DNA from: Paludibacteraceae bacterium
Lineage (GTDB): Bacteria > Bacteroidota > Bacteroidia > Bacteroidales > Paludibacteraceae
Assembly: GCA_017962085.1 (NCBI GenBank)
Contig: JAGCWA010000016.1
Location: 113,933 to 177,932, forward strand
Direction of reading: 5' to 3'
Length of the DNA: 64,000 nt
A model generated the notes under the pieces. That model saw nothing but the letters and a program-made list of their open reading frames with translations, did not search any database and was not told the DNA's origin. Both the position numbers and the translations under genes were made by a program. Shown in pieces: positions 26,324 to 35,967 of this stretch. The first letter of the stretch is position 1; the number at the start of each line of letters is the position of its first letter.

Positions 26324-27595
26324 TCATTTCAGCAAATTCTTGTAGTAATTCCGCACCTCGTCCCACTTGTAGTAAGGGGCCACATCGCTCTTCAACGGAA
26401 GATCCACTTCCCGCTCGTTAAGCATGATTTTCACCAAGACATCGGGAGACTTCTTAGAGCGATAGAAAATCATCTGGACGTTCGCCGCCATAGGGATGAT
26501 GCGGAACTCCGTCCAATAGTTCATGATCGAGTCCACATTGGTCACCTGGTCGCGGCATCCCTGCAGCTCCATCAGGGCGGTCAATGGCAGGATGGCGATG
26601 TCGTGGCCGAAGCGCAGGTTCGCCTGCACCGCACCGCTCTGAATGGCGATGTCCGCCTCGTCGACCATGATATTCAGCAGATCCTTCGCGAAGAAACGGC
26701 TCTTGTTCTGGGTCAGCGGACATGGACCATAAGCCCCGTACCACCAAGCGTTCTGCACCACCCAGTTGTTGTACATCTCCTCCTTCGTCCACACATCGTC
26801 GAAATTGATGTCCGAGTCATCGCAGACCAAGCTGTTCTTCACCTCGTAGAACTTGCGCATGAAGGCTATCGTGTCAATGTTCTTCGCCACATAATCCATA
26901 TCCTTGAAGAGTTGGTTCACCATGCGGGAAGGGTGGATCAGGCGGTAGTGAAGGTCGCCGAAAGGCTTCGACCAAGCCGTGTCCGCCAAGCGACGGTTCT
27001 TATCCTCCATCGGATCGTTGGAGATGTAATACATCAGGCGTTTGCTGGACTCCGCACGGATATCCAACGAGGGCTGCAACGCCTTCAGCTCCTGGCAGAA
27101 GGCGGACATGCTCATCACGCAACGCACGGACGTGGAGACCTTCACCTCGATCACCGAGTTCTTCTTAAAGACCTGCGGGAAGGAGTGGAACATCCTATCC
27201 GCGATGCCCCGATGCTGCGCCACGCCCTTCGTCGTCAGGTCACCAGCCCGGTCATAATAGCGCTGGTACATCGTCTCGAAACGAGCCTTGACACTCTTTC
27301 CTTTAGCCGTGAGGGCATTGGCGGAATCCGCCTTGGCGAACATCTCATAGAGATTACGATAGTCCGCCGCCGTATGGTGGTAACGGGAGCCATGCCTACC
27401 ATAATGGCTGATGTAGAAGGGTTCATAGCCCTTCGGGGCAGCCGTCTGCTTCGGGAATGTGGTAGGGTACGACGTGTAGTTGCCCGCCGTGTACTCGATA
27501 TGATCCATCATAAACTCCTTCGTCGTCTGCGCAAAGAGAGTCCCCGAACAGAGTAGGAGTCCCATCGTAATCAGTTTTGTCCGTTTCAAATCCAT
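26324..27595 (-). CDS. histidine-type phosphatase, Minpp/phytase-like
   Basis: Branch 2 histidine acid phosphatase of about 423 residues from ATG 27595 (MDLKRTKLITMGLLLCSGTLFA, signal peptide with glutamine as likely first mature residue). The catalytic core shows SHYGRHGSRYH with R67/H68, corresponding to RHGxRxP/T, and RFGHDIAILPL (H331, D332), corresponding to the HAE/HD acid pair. Known Bacteroides relatives hydrolyse inositol polyphosphates such as phytate, so a periplasmic phytase is likely; a different phosphomonoester is possible. It follows aguB by 47 bp on the same strand. Confidence 0.85.
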   Translation of the reverse strand: MDLKRTKLITMGLLLCSGTLFAQTTKEFMMDHIEYTAGNYTSYPTTFPKQTAAPKGYEPFYISHYGRHGSRYHHTAADYRNLYEMFAKADSANALTAKGKSVKARFETMYQRYYDRAGDLTTKGVAQHRGIADRMFHSFPQVFKKNSVIEVKVSTSVRCVMSMSAFCQELKALQPSLDIRAESSKRLMYYISNDPMEDKNRRLADTAWSKPFGDLHYRLIHPSRMVNQLFKDMDYVAKNIDTIAFMRKFYEVKNSLVCDDSDINFDDVWTKEEMYNNWVVQNAWWYGAYGPCPLTQNKSRFFAKDLLNIMVDEADIAIQSGAVQANLRFGHDIAILPLTALMELQGCRDQVTNVDSIMNYWTEFRIIPMAANVQMIFYRSKKSPDVLVKIMLNEREVDLPLKSDVAPYYKWDEVRNYYKNLLK

Positions 27596-27642
27596 AATTT
27601 TTTCTACTAATAAACAACTAACATTTAAACACTTAAATAGGC

Positions 27643-28518
27643 TCAATCACGAAAGCGTTTGGCCAATTCGTCGAAATACTCGATGCGTCGGTCACGCAAG
27701 AAAGGCCAGATCCTGCGCACATCCTCCGAGCGGGTCATGGAGACCTCCACCACCCTATTCTCCTCCGAGTCGGCAGGCAAATGGGCCAACAGTTCGCCCT
27801 GAGGACCAGCCACAAAGCTATTGCCCCAGAACTGTATACCGTTCGTCACCCCGGAAGGGTCCGGTTCGAATCCGTAGCGGTTCACCGTCACGACAGGCAA
27901 GCCATTCGCCACGGCATGGCCACGCTGCACGGTCATCCAAGCGTTCAGCTGACGTTCCTTCTCGTCAGGCGTATCCGTACTCTCCCACCCTATGGCGGTC
28001 GGGTAAATCAGCAGGTCCGCACCGGCGAGCGCCATCAGACGGGCAGCCTCGGGGTACCATTGGTCCCAGCAGACCATCACACCCAAGTTGCCCACGCTGG
28101 TCCGTATAGGATGGAAGCCTAAGTCACCTGGCGTGAAATAGAACTTCTCGTAATAGGCTGGATCATCAGGGATATGCATCTTGCGGTACTTCCCCGCGAT
28201 GCTTCCGTCGCTGTCGATCACCACGGCCGTGTTATGGTAAAGGCCCACGGCGCGCTTCTCGAAGAGGGAAAGCACGATGACCACATGCAGGGACTTCGCC
28301 AAGGCCGAGAACTCCTCCGTGGAGGGGCCAGGGATCGTCTCCGCCAAATCGAAGCATGAGACATCCTCCGTCTGGCAGAAATAGAGCGAGTTGTGCAACT
28401 CCTGCAAGACCACCAGTTCGGCGCCCTTCTTCACACATTCCGTGACGTTGCGTTTCAGTTTCTCCACGTTCGCCCTCACATCCGACGAACAACACTGCTG
28501 AACCAATCCAACTTTCAT
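27643..28518 (-). CDS. aguB: N-carbamoylputrescine amidohydrolase
   Basis: Nitrilase-superfamily hydrolase of 291 residues converting N-carbamoylputrescine to putrescine, CO2 and ammonia. The Glu-Lys-Cys triad is visible: VVLQELHNSLYF (E40), GKYRKMHIPDDPAYYEKFYF (K113) and VMVCWDQWYPEAAR (C150). FTPGDLGF and the long dimer-interface segment near residue 190 are typical of AguB rather than other amidases. It lies 26 bp after aguA. Together they form the agmatine route to putrescine. Confidence 0.93.
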   Translation of the reverse strand: MKVGLVQQCCSSDVRANVEKLKRNVTECVKKGAELVVLQELHNSLYFCQTEDVSCFDLAETIPGPSTEEFSALAKSLHVVIVLSLFEKRAVGLYHNTAVVIDSDGSIAGKYRKMHIPDDPAYYEKFYFTPGDLGFHPIRTSVGNLGVMVCWDQWYPEAARLMALAGADLLIYPTAIGWESTDTPDEKERQLNAWMTVQRGHAVANGLPVVTVNRYGFEPDPSGVTNGIQFWGNSFVAGPQGELLAHLPADSEENRVVEVSMTRSEDVRRIWPFLRDRRIEYFDELAKRFRD

Positions 28519-28544
28519 ATTCTATTAAATTTATAATCAATCAA

Positions 28545-29570
28545 TTAATCTTCCAATACATAATAAGGCAGCTGCATCGTCACGCAATGCAGGGAGCCAT
28601 GCTGATGAATCAGTGCGGAGCAGTCCACGCCCACCACCTCACGGTCCGGGAAAGCCTCACGCAAGGCGGACAAAGCCAGTTCATCCTTCGGCGAGCGGTA
28701 GGTCGGCACCAATACAGCCCCGTTCACGATCAAGAAATTAGCGTAGGTGGCCGGCAAGCGTTGTTCCCCTTCATAGCGGGCATCCGCCATCGGCAAAGGG
28801 ATCAGGCGGTAAGGGTTTCCCTCCAGCGTCTTGAACGATTTCAGCTCACGCTCCATCAGTTTCAGTGAGGCGTAATGCTCGTCCGTCTTATCATCACATT
28901 GCACATAGGCGATCGTGTCCACGTCGCAGAAGCGCGCCAACGTATCCACATGGCTGTCCGTATCGTCTCCCGCCAGATAGCCGTGGTTGATCCACAGCAC
29001 ACGCTCCACGCCGAACGAGCTCTTCAGGAACTCCTCCACCTGAGGCTGCGTCAGGTGTTCGTTGCGGTTAGGCGAGAGCAGACATTGGGAGGTCGTCATG
29101 AGCGTACCCGCCCCGTCCGACTCGATGCTTCCACCCTCCAAGACATAGTAGAGAAGGCTCATATAGCCCACCTTCGGGGAGAAGGTGCGGGAGAGGTAGA
29201 GGCTCTTCGTAATCTGGTTATCATAATTAGCCGGGAACTTCAGTCCCCACCCATTAAACTGGAAATCATAGAGATAGGGCGAACCATCCACGAAGACAGT
29301 GATCGGTCCGTGATCGCGCGCCCACGTGTCATTGGTCGGCAACTCACGGAAACGGATGTTAGGGTTCATCACCTCACCCAAATCCTTACGAACAGATTGT
29401 TCGTTCCGGCAGACGATTAGCAGGCGTTCCCGCTTCGAGATCTCACGGGCAATCTCCACGAAACAGGCCACCGCCTCGTCCAGCATGTAAGCCCAATCAG
29501 TATCCTCATGCGGCCATGTGATCATCACACCGCTCTGCATCGTCCATTCGGAAGGGAAGAATGTAGTCAT
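28545..29570 (-). CDS. aguA: agmatine deiminase
   Basis: Converts agmatine to N-carbamoylputrescine, 341 residues. The guanidine-modifying fold is recognised by TNDTWARDHGPITVF near the first third, GGSIESDGAGTLMTTSQCLL, NHGYLAGDDTDSHVDTLARF with the catalytic histidine/aspartate, and the nucleophilic cysteine C329 in HGSLHCVTMQLP close to the C-terminus. First gene of the aguA-aguB pair. No agmatine-making speA or antiporter is visible in the window. Confidence 0.95.
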   Translation of the reverse strand: MTTFFPSEWTMQSGVMITWPHEDTDWAYMLDEAVACFVEIAREISKRERLLIVCRNEQSVRKDLGEVMNPNIRFRELPTNDTWARDHGPITVFVDGSPYLYDFQFNGWGLKFPANYDNQITKSLYLSRTFSPKVGYMSLLYYVLEGGSIESDGAGTLMTTSQCLLSPNRNEHLTQPQVEEFLKSSFGVERVLWINHGYLAGDDTDSHVDTLARFCDVDTIAYVQCDDKTDEHYASLKLMERELKSFKTLEGNPYRLIPLPMADARYEGEQRLPATYANFLIVNGAVLVPTYRSPKDELALSALREAFPDREVVGVDCSALIHQHGSLHCVTMQLPYYVLED

Positions 29571-29789
29571 AAATCAACTCTATTTTACAACAAACAAAAA
29601 TAAGATTTTTTCGAGACAAAAAGAAGAGGGGGAAACGAGGAGTTCTTCGATTATGCGACGCACCAAGCCATAATAGACATAAAAACCTAACAAACAGAAT
29701 ATTACACAATATCATCCATCACAAAAATCATTCAATTAGCGCCACAATAAAACGTCACGACAGGCAAGGCAGATTTATCGGGCAGCATA

Positions 29790-29827
29790 AAAAGCAAGAG
29801 GATGCGCCGTTGCCGACACATCCTCTC
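29790..29827 (-). terminator. terminator of the CotH-family gene
   Basis: Minus strand: AGAGGATG ... CATCCTCT stem (29819-29826 with 29797-29804), followed by TGCTTTTTATG, about 25 bases beyond the stop codon. Confidence 0.7.
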
Positions 29828-29851
29828 ATTACCTTATTTGCAATCAAAAAA

Positions 29852-32800
29852 CTACTGCTTGATCAGTTTCTCATTGAACACACCCTCTTCGCACTCAATG
29901 CGAACGATGTAGAGACCTTGAGGGATTGCGCTCAAATCGATGCTGATTTCTTCCTTTTCAGGAGCATATTCCAATAATGTTCTACCATTGACATCGAGGA
30001 TAGAGACATTGGCGATCAATGATTTCGAGGTTATGGTCACCCCGCAGGAAGTAGGATTAGGGTACATTGACAGTGATGACTCAGAGACTTCAGTGTCAGT
30101 CAAGCCAGTGCCCCTGCACGTGATACCTCCGTTCGCCTTGCCCGGAGTGGCTGTGATCTTGTCACAAACGCCGTACAATATCCATTCGCCATCATTGTCA
30201 GTCTGGAAACCATACGATTCGTTGGTATCGTGCGGATCATAAGAGGCTTCCGATATGATTTCGTCGGAAGCGTTGCTCAAATAGATGGTCTTCGACTTGT
30301 CCACATTCATGTTAAAGTTGAGGTAGAGAGGACCATCGACAGGGTCACTGTTCGCCCAAACCAAAACACGTTGTTTGCTCTCCACTATGGTCGACTTGTA
30401 TCCATAGGCAATCGGGCTAAGTTGCAAGTTGTTCACTTTGTCCGAGAAAGAGAGTCCCGCCAAGTCGAAAGGTTCACTTCCGTAGTTGTAGACCTCAATC
30501 CAGTCAGGGTATTTACCGTAGTCGTCCGCATTGCCCGAGTTCCTGTCGCTGCTAGCGCACAACTCGTTGATGACAAGTGTATAGTCGTAATTGCTTGGCG
30601 TAAAGACTGCGGTAATGGTACAAGAGCCTGTGAGCGAGCCGCTCAGTTCGCCAGGCAGGTTTGTCGAACAACTCTCCTTCTTCCCGGTCTCATCAAACCC
30701 GTTCTGGATCTCCCAATGGTCGAATTTGTAGCCTACAGGTGGGTAAGCCATGAAATCGGTAGCGAATCCGGCCAAATACTTGCCTTTGAATCCAGTTACG
30801 GTTTCTCCGTTTATCGTGAAGTGTGCGCCTTTGACACTCGACTTCAGCTCAAAATCGACAGCGGCGCCAGTTCCCGCGTAAGTTTGAAGGTGTTGCAAGA
30901 TGTTCGCCGGTCTTTCCAACAAGAAAGTCAGCATCGTATTGGCGGCCTCTTTCGAATCCTTGCCCATGTCGGCACAATATTCAGCCTTCACAAGGCTAGT
31001 GATGCTATCGTATACGAAACGGATACGATCCTCCGTGAAGGTGGTCGACAAGTGGCAAAGGTATTTGGTCGTGAACTTTTTCGCGAATTCCGGATTATCG
31101 CTCAAGTGCTTGAATATGACGGTCATCCATGGTTTGTTGTTACCCCAGTTCGTTTTACCCTCACCCCTACAGTAGGTGATCATGTCACTTGCGCTGTTCA
31201 GTGCTCCGTCGTGTCCGCAACCATAATCCGTATCGAAGACAATCCAACGGAAGCGGGAGCCGTCTTTCCTTTCTCTCCAGATTTTTGTATTGTTACCCGG
31301 CCAATCGGCATTGCAGATGAACTGTTGGAAGACTTGGTATTCCAAATATTCGTCCATGTCCATACGCTTGCAGGCGCCGGCATAGAACTCATGGGTTGAA
31401 CTGTTCGTACTCTCCAGATACGACACCAATTCATTGTAGGCGTCGAGGGTTCCCTTCGAGATGCCGATACCCTTTTGGTCCGAGAGGGTAACCAAATCCA
31501 GATTTTCGTCGTCGACACCATGGTTCGCCTTTACGTAGCTCGCATTGGTACGCTCCATCAAGGCCATCAAGCCCAAGTATTCTCCATTGAGGTAATAGGC
31601 CACAGGCTGGTAAGCCTGGTAGTCGATGTTCATATTGGTGCAATAGGCCTGCATCAGTGCGTCTCTGAACTTCACCTTGTCGGTTTTTTGTCCGTTTTGC
31701 TGTCCTCCCTGTTGTCCACCTTGCATACCACCTTGCATACCACCTTGTCCAAAACCGCCACCAAAGTCACCGCCGAAACCGCCACCAAAGTCGAATCCAC
31801 CGCCAAACATGCCAGCGTCAGCGCCTTGGCCTCCGTTCCTCAAATAAATGGTCTGGGTGTAGAGATCAGGTTTTGTACCGAAGAAACGGTAGTTGACCAG
31901 ATCCGCACCCGTCTTCTTCGAGGCTTTCAGCGAAAGCGACCTCACGGTGTATGTCCTAGAGCATCCGCCTTCGATGGCCGCCTCCAACTCCTGCGACAGC
32001 ACTTGTTGTCCGTCGACGAAGTATTCGAAAGTGACTGGGCGGGACCAGTCATTGTTGTAGTTGGCCCGCATCATGGTACAAGTTTTATCACCTTGCTTAC
32101 CATTCGAACCCGTCACATACATACCAATGGTATTGTCGTTAAAGTAACGGTCCTCCACGGTGAGGGATACCACAGGAATGGTAACGCCACCGCAACCGTT
32201 GTGGTCATTATCGGCATAGATGTAGGAGTGGGTCGCGATCGCGCTTGGCAACATGCCCTCGGCGAAGGCTTTCGCGCGTACACTAGTATTACCGTTGATG
32301 TTGATGGAAGAGTTATAGACGTTGCTCTGTTTCGTAGGCTCGCTACCATCGGTCGTGTAACGTATCGTAGCGCCTGCTGTCGCACAACTCAATTGCAGGT
32401 TTACATTTCCGTGTTTCAATCCACCCTTCTCGCTGAACTCAGGAGCTTGGCATCGGGTCAATTGGGCATACGCGGTAGTGTTTGCCGCTCCAGGAGTAGG
32501 CTCCATATAACCGGTTTCGTTCCCATAACGTCCGAACGATATGTGAGCGGTTTGTGCACCGTAGGCGATTGAGTCGACCAGCGTGTTACCGTTCTTCAGC
32601 AAGAGGTAACCACCATCGGCATCGAGTTTGTAAGGCGCATGTTTGGACTGTTCACTCTCGTCGAACCACATCAGCGCATAGTTGTTGGCATCCACCATAA
32701 AATCACTCTGGATATGCCAAGTCCACTTTTCAGTATACTTTTTTGAGGTCTTCTTGTAATGGACCAGGGTGTAACCCCTCAAATTAACACTTTGTTGCTG

Positions 32801-32965
32801 ATCGTCCGTAAATTCGATGTAGCCCGAAAAATTGTAATTGTCGGTGTTCATCATAGTCGACAAATTACAAGGCATCACTTCGTTCATCCGAACGGCAGCG
32901 TTGCCGGCCATACTCCCACATAGGAGAAATAATGCCACGATTCTTTTTGCATATCTCGTTACCAT
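29852..32965 (-). CDS. secreted CotH-kinase-like protein with lamin-tail domains and T9SS sorting domain
   Basis: About 1037 residues from ATG 32965 (MVTRYAKRIVALFLLCGSMA, signal; the frame is open further upstream but without family sequence). Order: lamin-tail domain (RMNEVMPCNLS ... NLRGYTLVHYK); a chitobiase-like CHB_HEX_C module (ATIRYTTDGSEPTKQSNVY); a CotH atypical kinase domain (IPVVSLTVEDRYF ... YYLNGEYLGLMALMERTNAS ... FRWIVFDTDYGCGH); a beta-rich repeat domain (FTINGETVTGFKG); a second lamin-tail domain (LVINELCASSDRNSGN, YPDWIEVYNYGSEP); and a T9SS tail (MYPNPTSCGVTI ... GLYIVRIECEEGVFNEKL). A glycine/glutamine-rich block (31699-31812) splits the kinase domain. Probably a large surface protein; the substrate is unknown. 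Confidence 0.88.
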   Translation of the reverse strand: MVTRYAKRIVALFLLCGSMAGNAAVRMNEVMPCNLSTMMNTDNYNFSGYIEFTDDQQQSVNLRGYTLVHYKKTSKKYTEKWTWHIQSDFMVDANNYALMWFDESEQSKHAPYKLDADGGYLLLKNGNTLVDSIAYGAQTAHISFGRYGNETGYMEPTPGAANTTAYAQLTRCQAPEFSEKGGLKHGNVNLQLSCATAGATIRYTTDGSEPTKQSNVYNSSININGNTSVRAKAFAEGMLPSAIATHSYIYADNDHNGCGGVTIPVVSLTVEDRYFNDNTIGMYVTGSNGKQGDKTCTMMRANYNNDWSRPVTFEYFVDGQQVLSQELEAAIEGGCSRTYTVRSLSLKASKKTGADLVNYRFFGTKPDLYTQTIYLRNGGQGADAGMFGGGFDFGGGFGGDFGGGFGQGGMQGGMQGGQQGGQQNGQKTDKVKFRDALMQAYCTNMNIDYQAYQPVAYYLNGEYLGLMALMERTNASYVKANHGVDDENLDLVTLSDQKGIGISKGTLDAYNELVSYLESTNSSTHEFYAGACKRMDMDEYLEYQVFQQFICNADWPGNNTKIWRERKDGSRFRWIVFDTDYGCGHDGALNSASDMITYCRGEGKTNWGNNKPWMTVIFKHLSDNPEFAKKFTTKYLCHLSTTFTEDRIRFVYDSITSLVKAEYCADMGKDSKEAANTMLTFLLERPANILQHLQTYAGTGAAVDFELKSSVKGAHFTINGETVTGFKGKYLAGFATDFMAYPPVGYKFDHWEIQNGFDETGKKESCSTNLPGELSGSLTGSCTITAVFTPSNYDYTLVINELCASSDRNSGNADDYGKYPDWIEVYNYGSEPFDLAGLSFSDKVNNLQLSPIAYGYKSTIVESKQRVLVWANSDPVDGPLYLNFNMNVDKSKTIYLSNASDEIISEASYDPHDTNESYGFQTDNDGEWILYGVCDKITATPGKANGGITCRGTGLTDTEVSESSLSMYPNPTSCGVTITSKSLIANVSILDVNGRTLLEYAPEKEEISIDLSAIPQGLYIVRIECEEGVFNEKLIKQ

Positions 32966-33396
32966 AAGCGATGTTTGATTTATACTTTTCACGCATAAAA
33001 GTACTTCTTTTTTCCATACGTAGGTTATCTTCAATAGCACAAAAACACGGCGGAAACCCCATATTTCACTACGTTTCTCGGTTCTTTTCGGCGGTTTGTC
33101 GGGCATAACGTTCCGTTCTTGACTAAAACATGAACTTTGGTTGAAAACTAAAATGGGCGATTATATTTTGCATTATTGGGGAATAAATACACAAGGATGT
33201 TTTTCTGTCAAAAGGATGTCGATTTTAGGGGATGACGGATGAAAGAGGGATCAATGGAACATCACATCGAACACCCCTCACGAGGAAAGGTAGAGACGCA
33301 AGATGTGGGGAAGGTAGAGACGCAAAATCTTGCGTCTCTACAAACCGGATTCATAATTCAAAATTCTTAATTCTTAATTCGAACGAGCCTCAAGGC
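32966..33396. other. intergenic region with GTAGAGACGCAA repeat
   Basis: 430 bp without a gene. It holds the CotH upstream region (to about 33120), an AT-rich stretch, an imperfect repeat GTAGAGACGCAAGAT (33290-33304), and a hairpin of the same sequence with 12-bp arms GTAGAGACGCAA / TTGCGTCTCTAC (33314-33341). A TTCTTAATTCTTAATTCG heptamer tract (33362-33379) follows, close to the serS stop. Confidence 0.7.
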
Positions 33397-34668
33397 TTAT
33401 TTTATCATATCGCAACCCATATAAGGAATCAACACCTTAGGGATCTTGATGCCCTCAGGGGTTTGGTTGTTCTCCAAGAGTGCCGCCACGATACGAGGCA
33501 GGGCCAAAGCGCTACCGTTCAACGTGTGGCAAAGCTGCGTCTTCTTATCCGCGCCCTTGTAGCGGCACTTCAGGCGGTTCGCCTGGTAGGTATCGAAATT
33601 AGATACGGAAGAGACCTCCAACCAGCGTTTTTGTGCGGCAGAGAAGACCTCAAAGTCGTAGCAAGTGGCAGCGGTGAAACTCATGTCGCCACCGCACAAG
33701 TGCAAGATACGGTAAGGGAGTTCCAACTTCTTGAGCAAGCCCTCCACATGGGCCAGCATCTCCTTGTGCGACTCCTTCGAGTGCTCAGGCGTATCGATGC
33801 GCACGATCTCGATCTTGGAGAACTCGTGCAGACGGTTCAATCCGCGCACATCCTTTCCGTAAGAACCAGCCTCACGGCGGAAGCACTGCGTATAGGCGCA
33901 ATTCTTTATAGGGAGATCCTTCTCGTCCAAGATGACGTCACGGTAGATGTTCGTGACAGGCACCTCAGCGGTAGGGATCAGATAGAGGTCATCCACCTCG
34001 CAATGGTACATCTGGCCCTCCTTGTCAGGCAATTGGCCCGTTCCGTAGCCGGAAGCCTGGTTAACGACAGTCGGAGGCATAATCTCCAAGTAGCCCGCAT
34101 TGCGCGCCTCGTCCAGGAAGAAGTTGATGAGCGCACGTTGCAACCTTGCGCCATAGCCTTTGTAGACAGGGAATCCAGCGCCAGAGATCTTCACGCCCAA
34201 CTCGAAATCGATCAGGTCATACTTCTTCGCCAACTCCCAGTGAGGCAATGCGTCCTTACCCAAGTTAGGGATCTCGTTCCCCATCTTCTCCACCACGTTG
34301 TCCTCAGCGGTCTTGCCCTCAGGAACATCGTCGTAAGGCATGTTCGGGATGGTATATAAGATAGTGTTGATCTCCTCTTGGGATTTGTCCATGCTCTCCT
34401 GCAAAGTCTTAGTGGTCTCCTTCAAGGAAGCCACCTTAGCCTTAACGTCCTCCGCCTCGGCCTTCTTGCCCTCCTTCATCAGGGAGCCCACGCTCTTGGA
34501 GAGCGAATTGATTTCAGCCAATGTGGTATCCAACTGCGCCTGAGAGGAACGTCTCACCTTGTCCAACTCAAGTATCTTCGCGATGAGGTCTTTCGCCTCG
34601 AAATGTTTTTTTGCCAACTTACGGACAACCTCCTCAGGATTCTCCGTAATAACCTTCAACGTCAACAT
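33397..34668 (-). CDS. serS: serine--tRNA ligase
   Basis: Class II synthetase charging tRNA-Ser (and tRNA-Sec where present), 423 residues. An N-terminal antiparallel coiled coil (about residues 30-105) binds the tRNA long variable arm. The catalytic core has IPTAEVPVTNIYRDV, motif 2 CFRREAGSYGKDVRGLNRLH, EFSKIEIVRI, and motif 3 NGSALALPRIVAALLENNQ. Length is normal. The start MLTLKVITENPEEVVRKLAK is at 34668. Immediately upstream lie the FKBP-like lipoprotein and the O-methyltransferase on the same strand. Confidence 0.97.
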   Translation of the reverse strand: MLTLKVITENPEEVVRKLAKKHFEAKDLIAKILELDKVRRSSQAQLDTTLAEINSLSKSVGSLMKEGKKAEAEDVKAKVASLKETTKTLQESMDKSQEEINTILYTIPNMPYDDVPEGKTAEDNVVEKMGNEIPNLGKDALPHWELAKKYDLIDFELGVKISGAGFPVYKGYGARLQRALINFFLDEARNAGYLEIMPPTVVNQASGYGTGQLPDKEGQMYHCEVDDLYLIPTAEVPVTNIYRDVILDEKDLPIKNCAYTQCFRREAGSYGKDVRGLNRLHEFSKIEIVRIDTPEHSKESHKEMLAHVEGLLKKLELPYRILHLCGGDMSFTAATCYDFEVFSAAQKRWLEVSSVSNFDTYQANRLKCRYKGADKKTQLCHTLNGSALALPRIVAALLENNQTPEGIKIPKVLIPYMGCDMIK

Positions 34669-34692
34669 AATCTATTATGAATTATAATATTA

Positions 34693-35202
34693 CTATTCAA
34701 CCTTAATGACAGTGTCCAACGTCATGTCGTACACTAGAGTGGAATACCCTAAGACAGTAACCGTTTTTCCTCCATAGGTAAACGCATTGCTCGTTGCGCC
34801 GTACATCAGATAGTAAGGAATAAACAGATGATAATTGGATCCCTCCTTCATGTGACGGACACCGATCCGTAAACCCTCGTCCAAATCGACCACCGCCAAG
34901 GTCTCCGTCTTCGAGATAAAGACAGAATCCCTGATGGTCTTTCCCGTATAGGTGAGGGTGACAGTGTCCTTCAAGGAAGGTCTCTCACCTGCGCCCTCCG
35001 TCACGACAGTGTACAACAGACCGGTCGGGTCCTCCTTCACGTCCTCTTGCGAACGTTTTTCCTTCAAGTAAGCCTCACCGTCCTCCTTGTTTTTGCGCAC
35101 TTTCTCGATTTGATTAGTAGACAAATCCTCGTCATCCTTACATGATGCGGACAACACACTCAATGCCACAAGGGAGATAACCCACCACAAAATCCTTCTC
35201 AT
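34693..35202 (-). CDS. FKBP-type peptidyl-prolyl isomerase-like lipoprotein
   Basis: 169 residues, lipoprotein signal MRRILWWVISLVALSVLSASC (C21). After a charged linker (residues 25-60) comes an FKBP-like fold: GLLYTVVTEGAGERPSLKDT, VTLTYTGKTIRDSVF, LDEGLRIGVRHMKEGSNYHL and FIPYYLMYG. Several active-site aromatics of true FKBPs are hard to assign, so isomerase activity is only probable; such proteins often act as envelope chaperones. Its start overlaps the O-methyltransferase stop by four bases. serS follows 24 bp later. Confidence 0.72.
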   Translation of the reverse strand: MRRILWWVISLVALSVLSASCKDDEDLSTNQIEKVRKNKEDGEAYLKEKRSQEDVKEDPTGLLYTVVTEGAGERPSLKDTVTLTYTGKTIRDSVFISKTETLAVVDLDEGLRIGVRHMKEGSNYHLFIPYYLMYGATSNAFTYGGKTVTVLGYSTLVYDMTLDTVIKVE

Positions 35203-35840
35203 TGCTTTATCTTTCTTATCAGTGTCATTCCGTCGCGTACGGGAACGATTACTCGCTCGACACGGTCGTCGGAAAGCACCTTGTCATTAAACTTCTGAAT
35301 GCCGACGGTCTGTGCGTCTTTCGAATCCTCCAGCACATGACCATCCCACAAAGTATTGTCCGCGATCAACAAGCCCCCCAGCCTCAACTTAGGGAAGACC
35401 ACATCGAAATATTCCGAGTAGTGCCGCTTGTTACCATCCATGAAGACCACATCGAAAAGCCCGTCCAACTGAGGGATGATTTGGGATGCGTCTCCGATGT
35501 GCAGATGGATCTTCTCCGCCATCCCGGACTTCTCGAACACCTCGTCCAGGAACTCCTCCATCTCGTCATTGATCTCCAACGTATGCAACTCCCCGTCCTC
35601 CGGCAGCGCCTCCGCCATGCAGAGGGCGGAATAACCTGTGAATGTGCCGATCTCCAAGATCCGCTTCGCCGACATCATCGAGCAGAACATCTTCAGCATC
35701 CTACCCTGCAAATGTCCGGAAAGCATGCGTGGCTTCAAGGTGCGCAGATGGGTTTCCCTCGTCAACCAAGAGAGCACCTCCGGCTCCTTGTCGATGTGCG
35801 AAAGCACATATTCTTCTATGGATGCGCCAGACATATTCAT
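35199..35840 (-). CDS. SAM-dependent O-methyltransferase
   Basis: 213 residues of the class I O-methyltransferase (catechol/caffeoyl-CoA type) family. Motifs: ILEIGTFTGYSALCMAEALP (SAM motif I), GELHTLEINDE, the aspartate-containing FDVVFMDGNKRHYSEYFDVV, and GGLLIADNTLWDGHV. The substrate is unknown; in Bacteroidota this gene is common beside serS-type housekeeping genes. Translationally coupled (ATGA) to the following lipoprotein. Two starts (MNM) 6 bp apart are possible; the upstream one is given. Confidence 0.88.
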   Translation of the reverse strand: MNMSGASIEEYVLSHIDKEPEVLSWLTRETHLRTLKPRMLSGHLQGRMLKMFCSMMSAKRILEIGTFTGYSALCMAEALPEDGELHTLEINDEMEEFLDEVFEKSGMAEKIHLHIGDASQIIPQLDGLFDVVFMDGNKRHYSEYFDVVFPKLRLGGLLIADNTLWDGHVLEDSKDAQTVGIQKFNDKVLSDDRVERVIVPVRDGMTLIRKIKQ

Positions 35841-35967
35841 ACATTCGCGAAGTTACATTTTTTTCGGCACAATCTTCCGCACTTCACACAATATTTACTT
35901 CACTCAATATTTTTCCTGTCTCTCCACGAAAGTCCGCCCCCAATTCATAATTCATAATTCTTAATTC

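Noticed and set aside
26303-27556. 417-residue plus-strand frame inside the phosphatase gene
   Set aside because: Antisense artefact; the minus strand has signal peptide and RHG/HD catalytic motifs.
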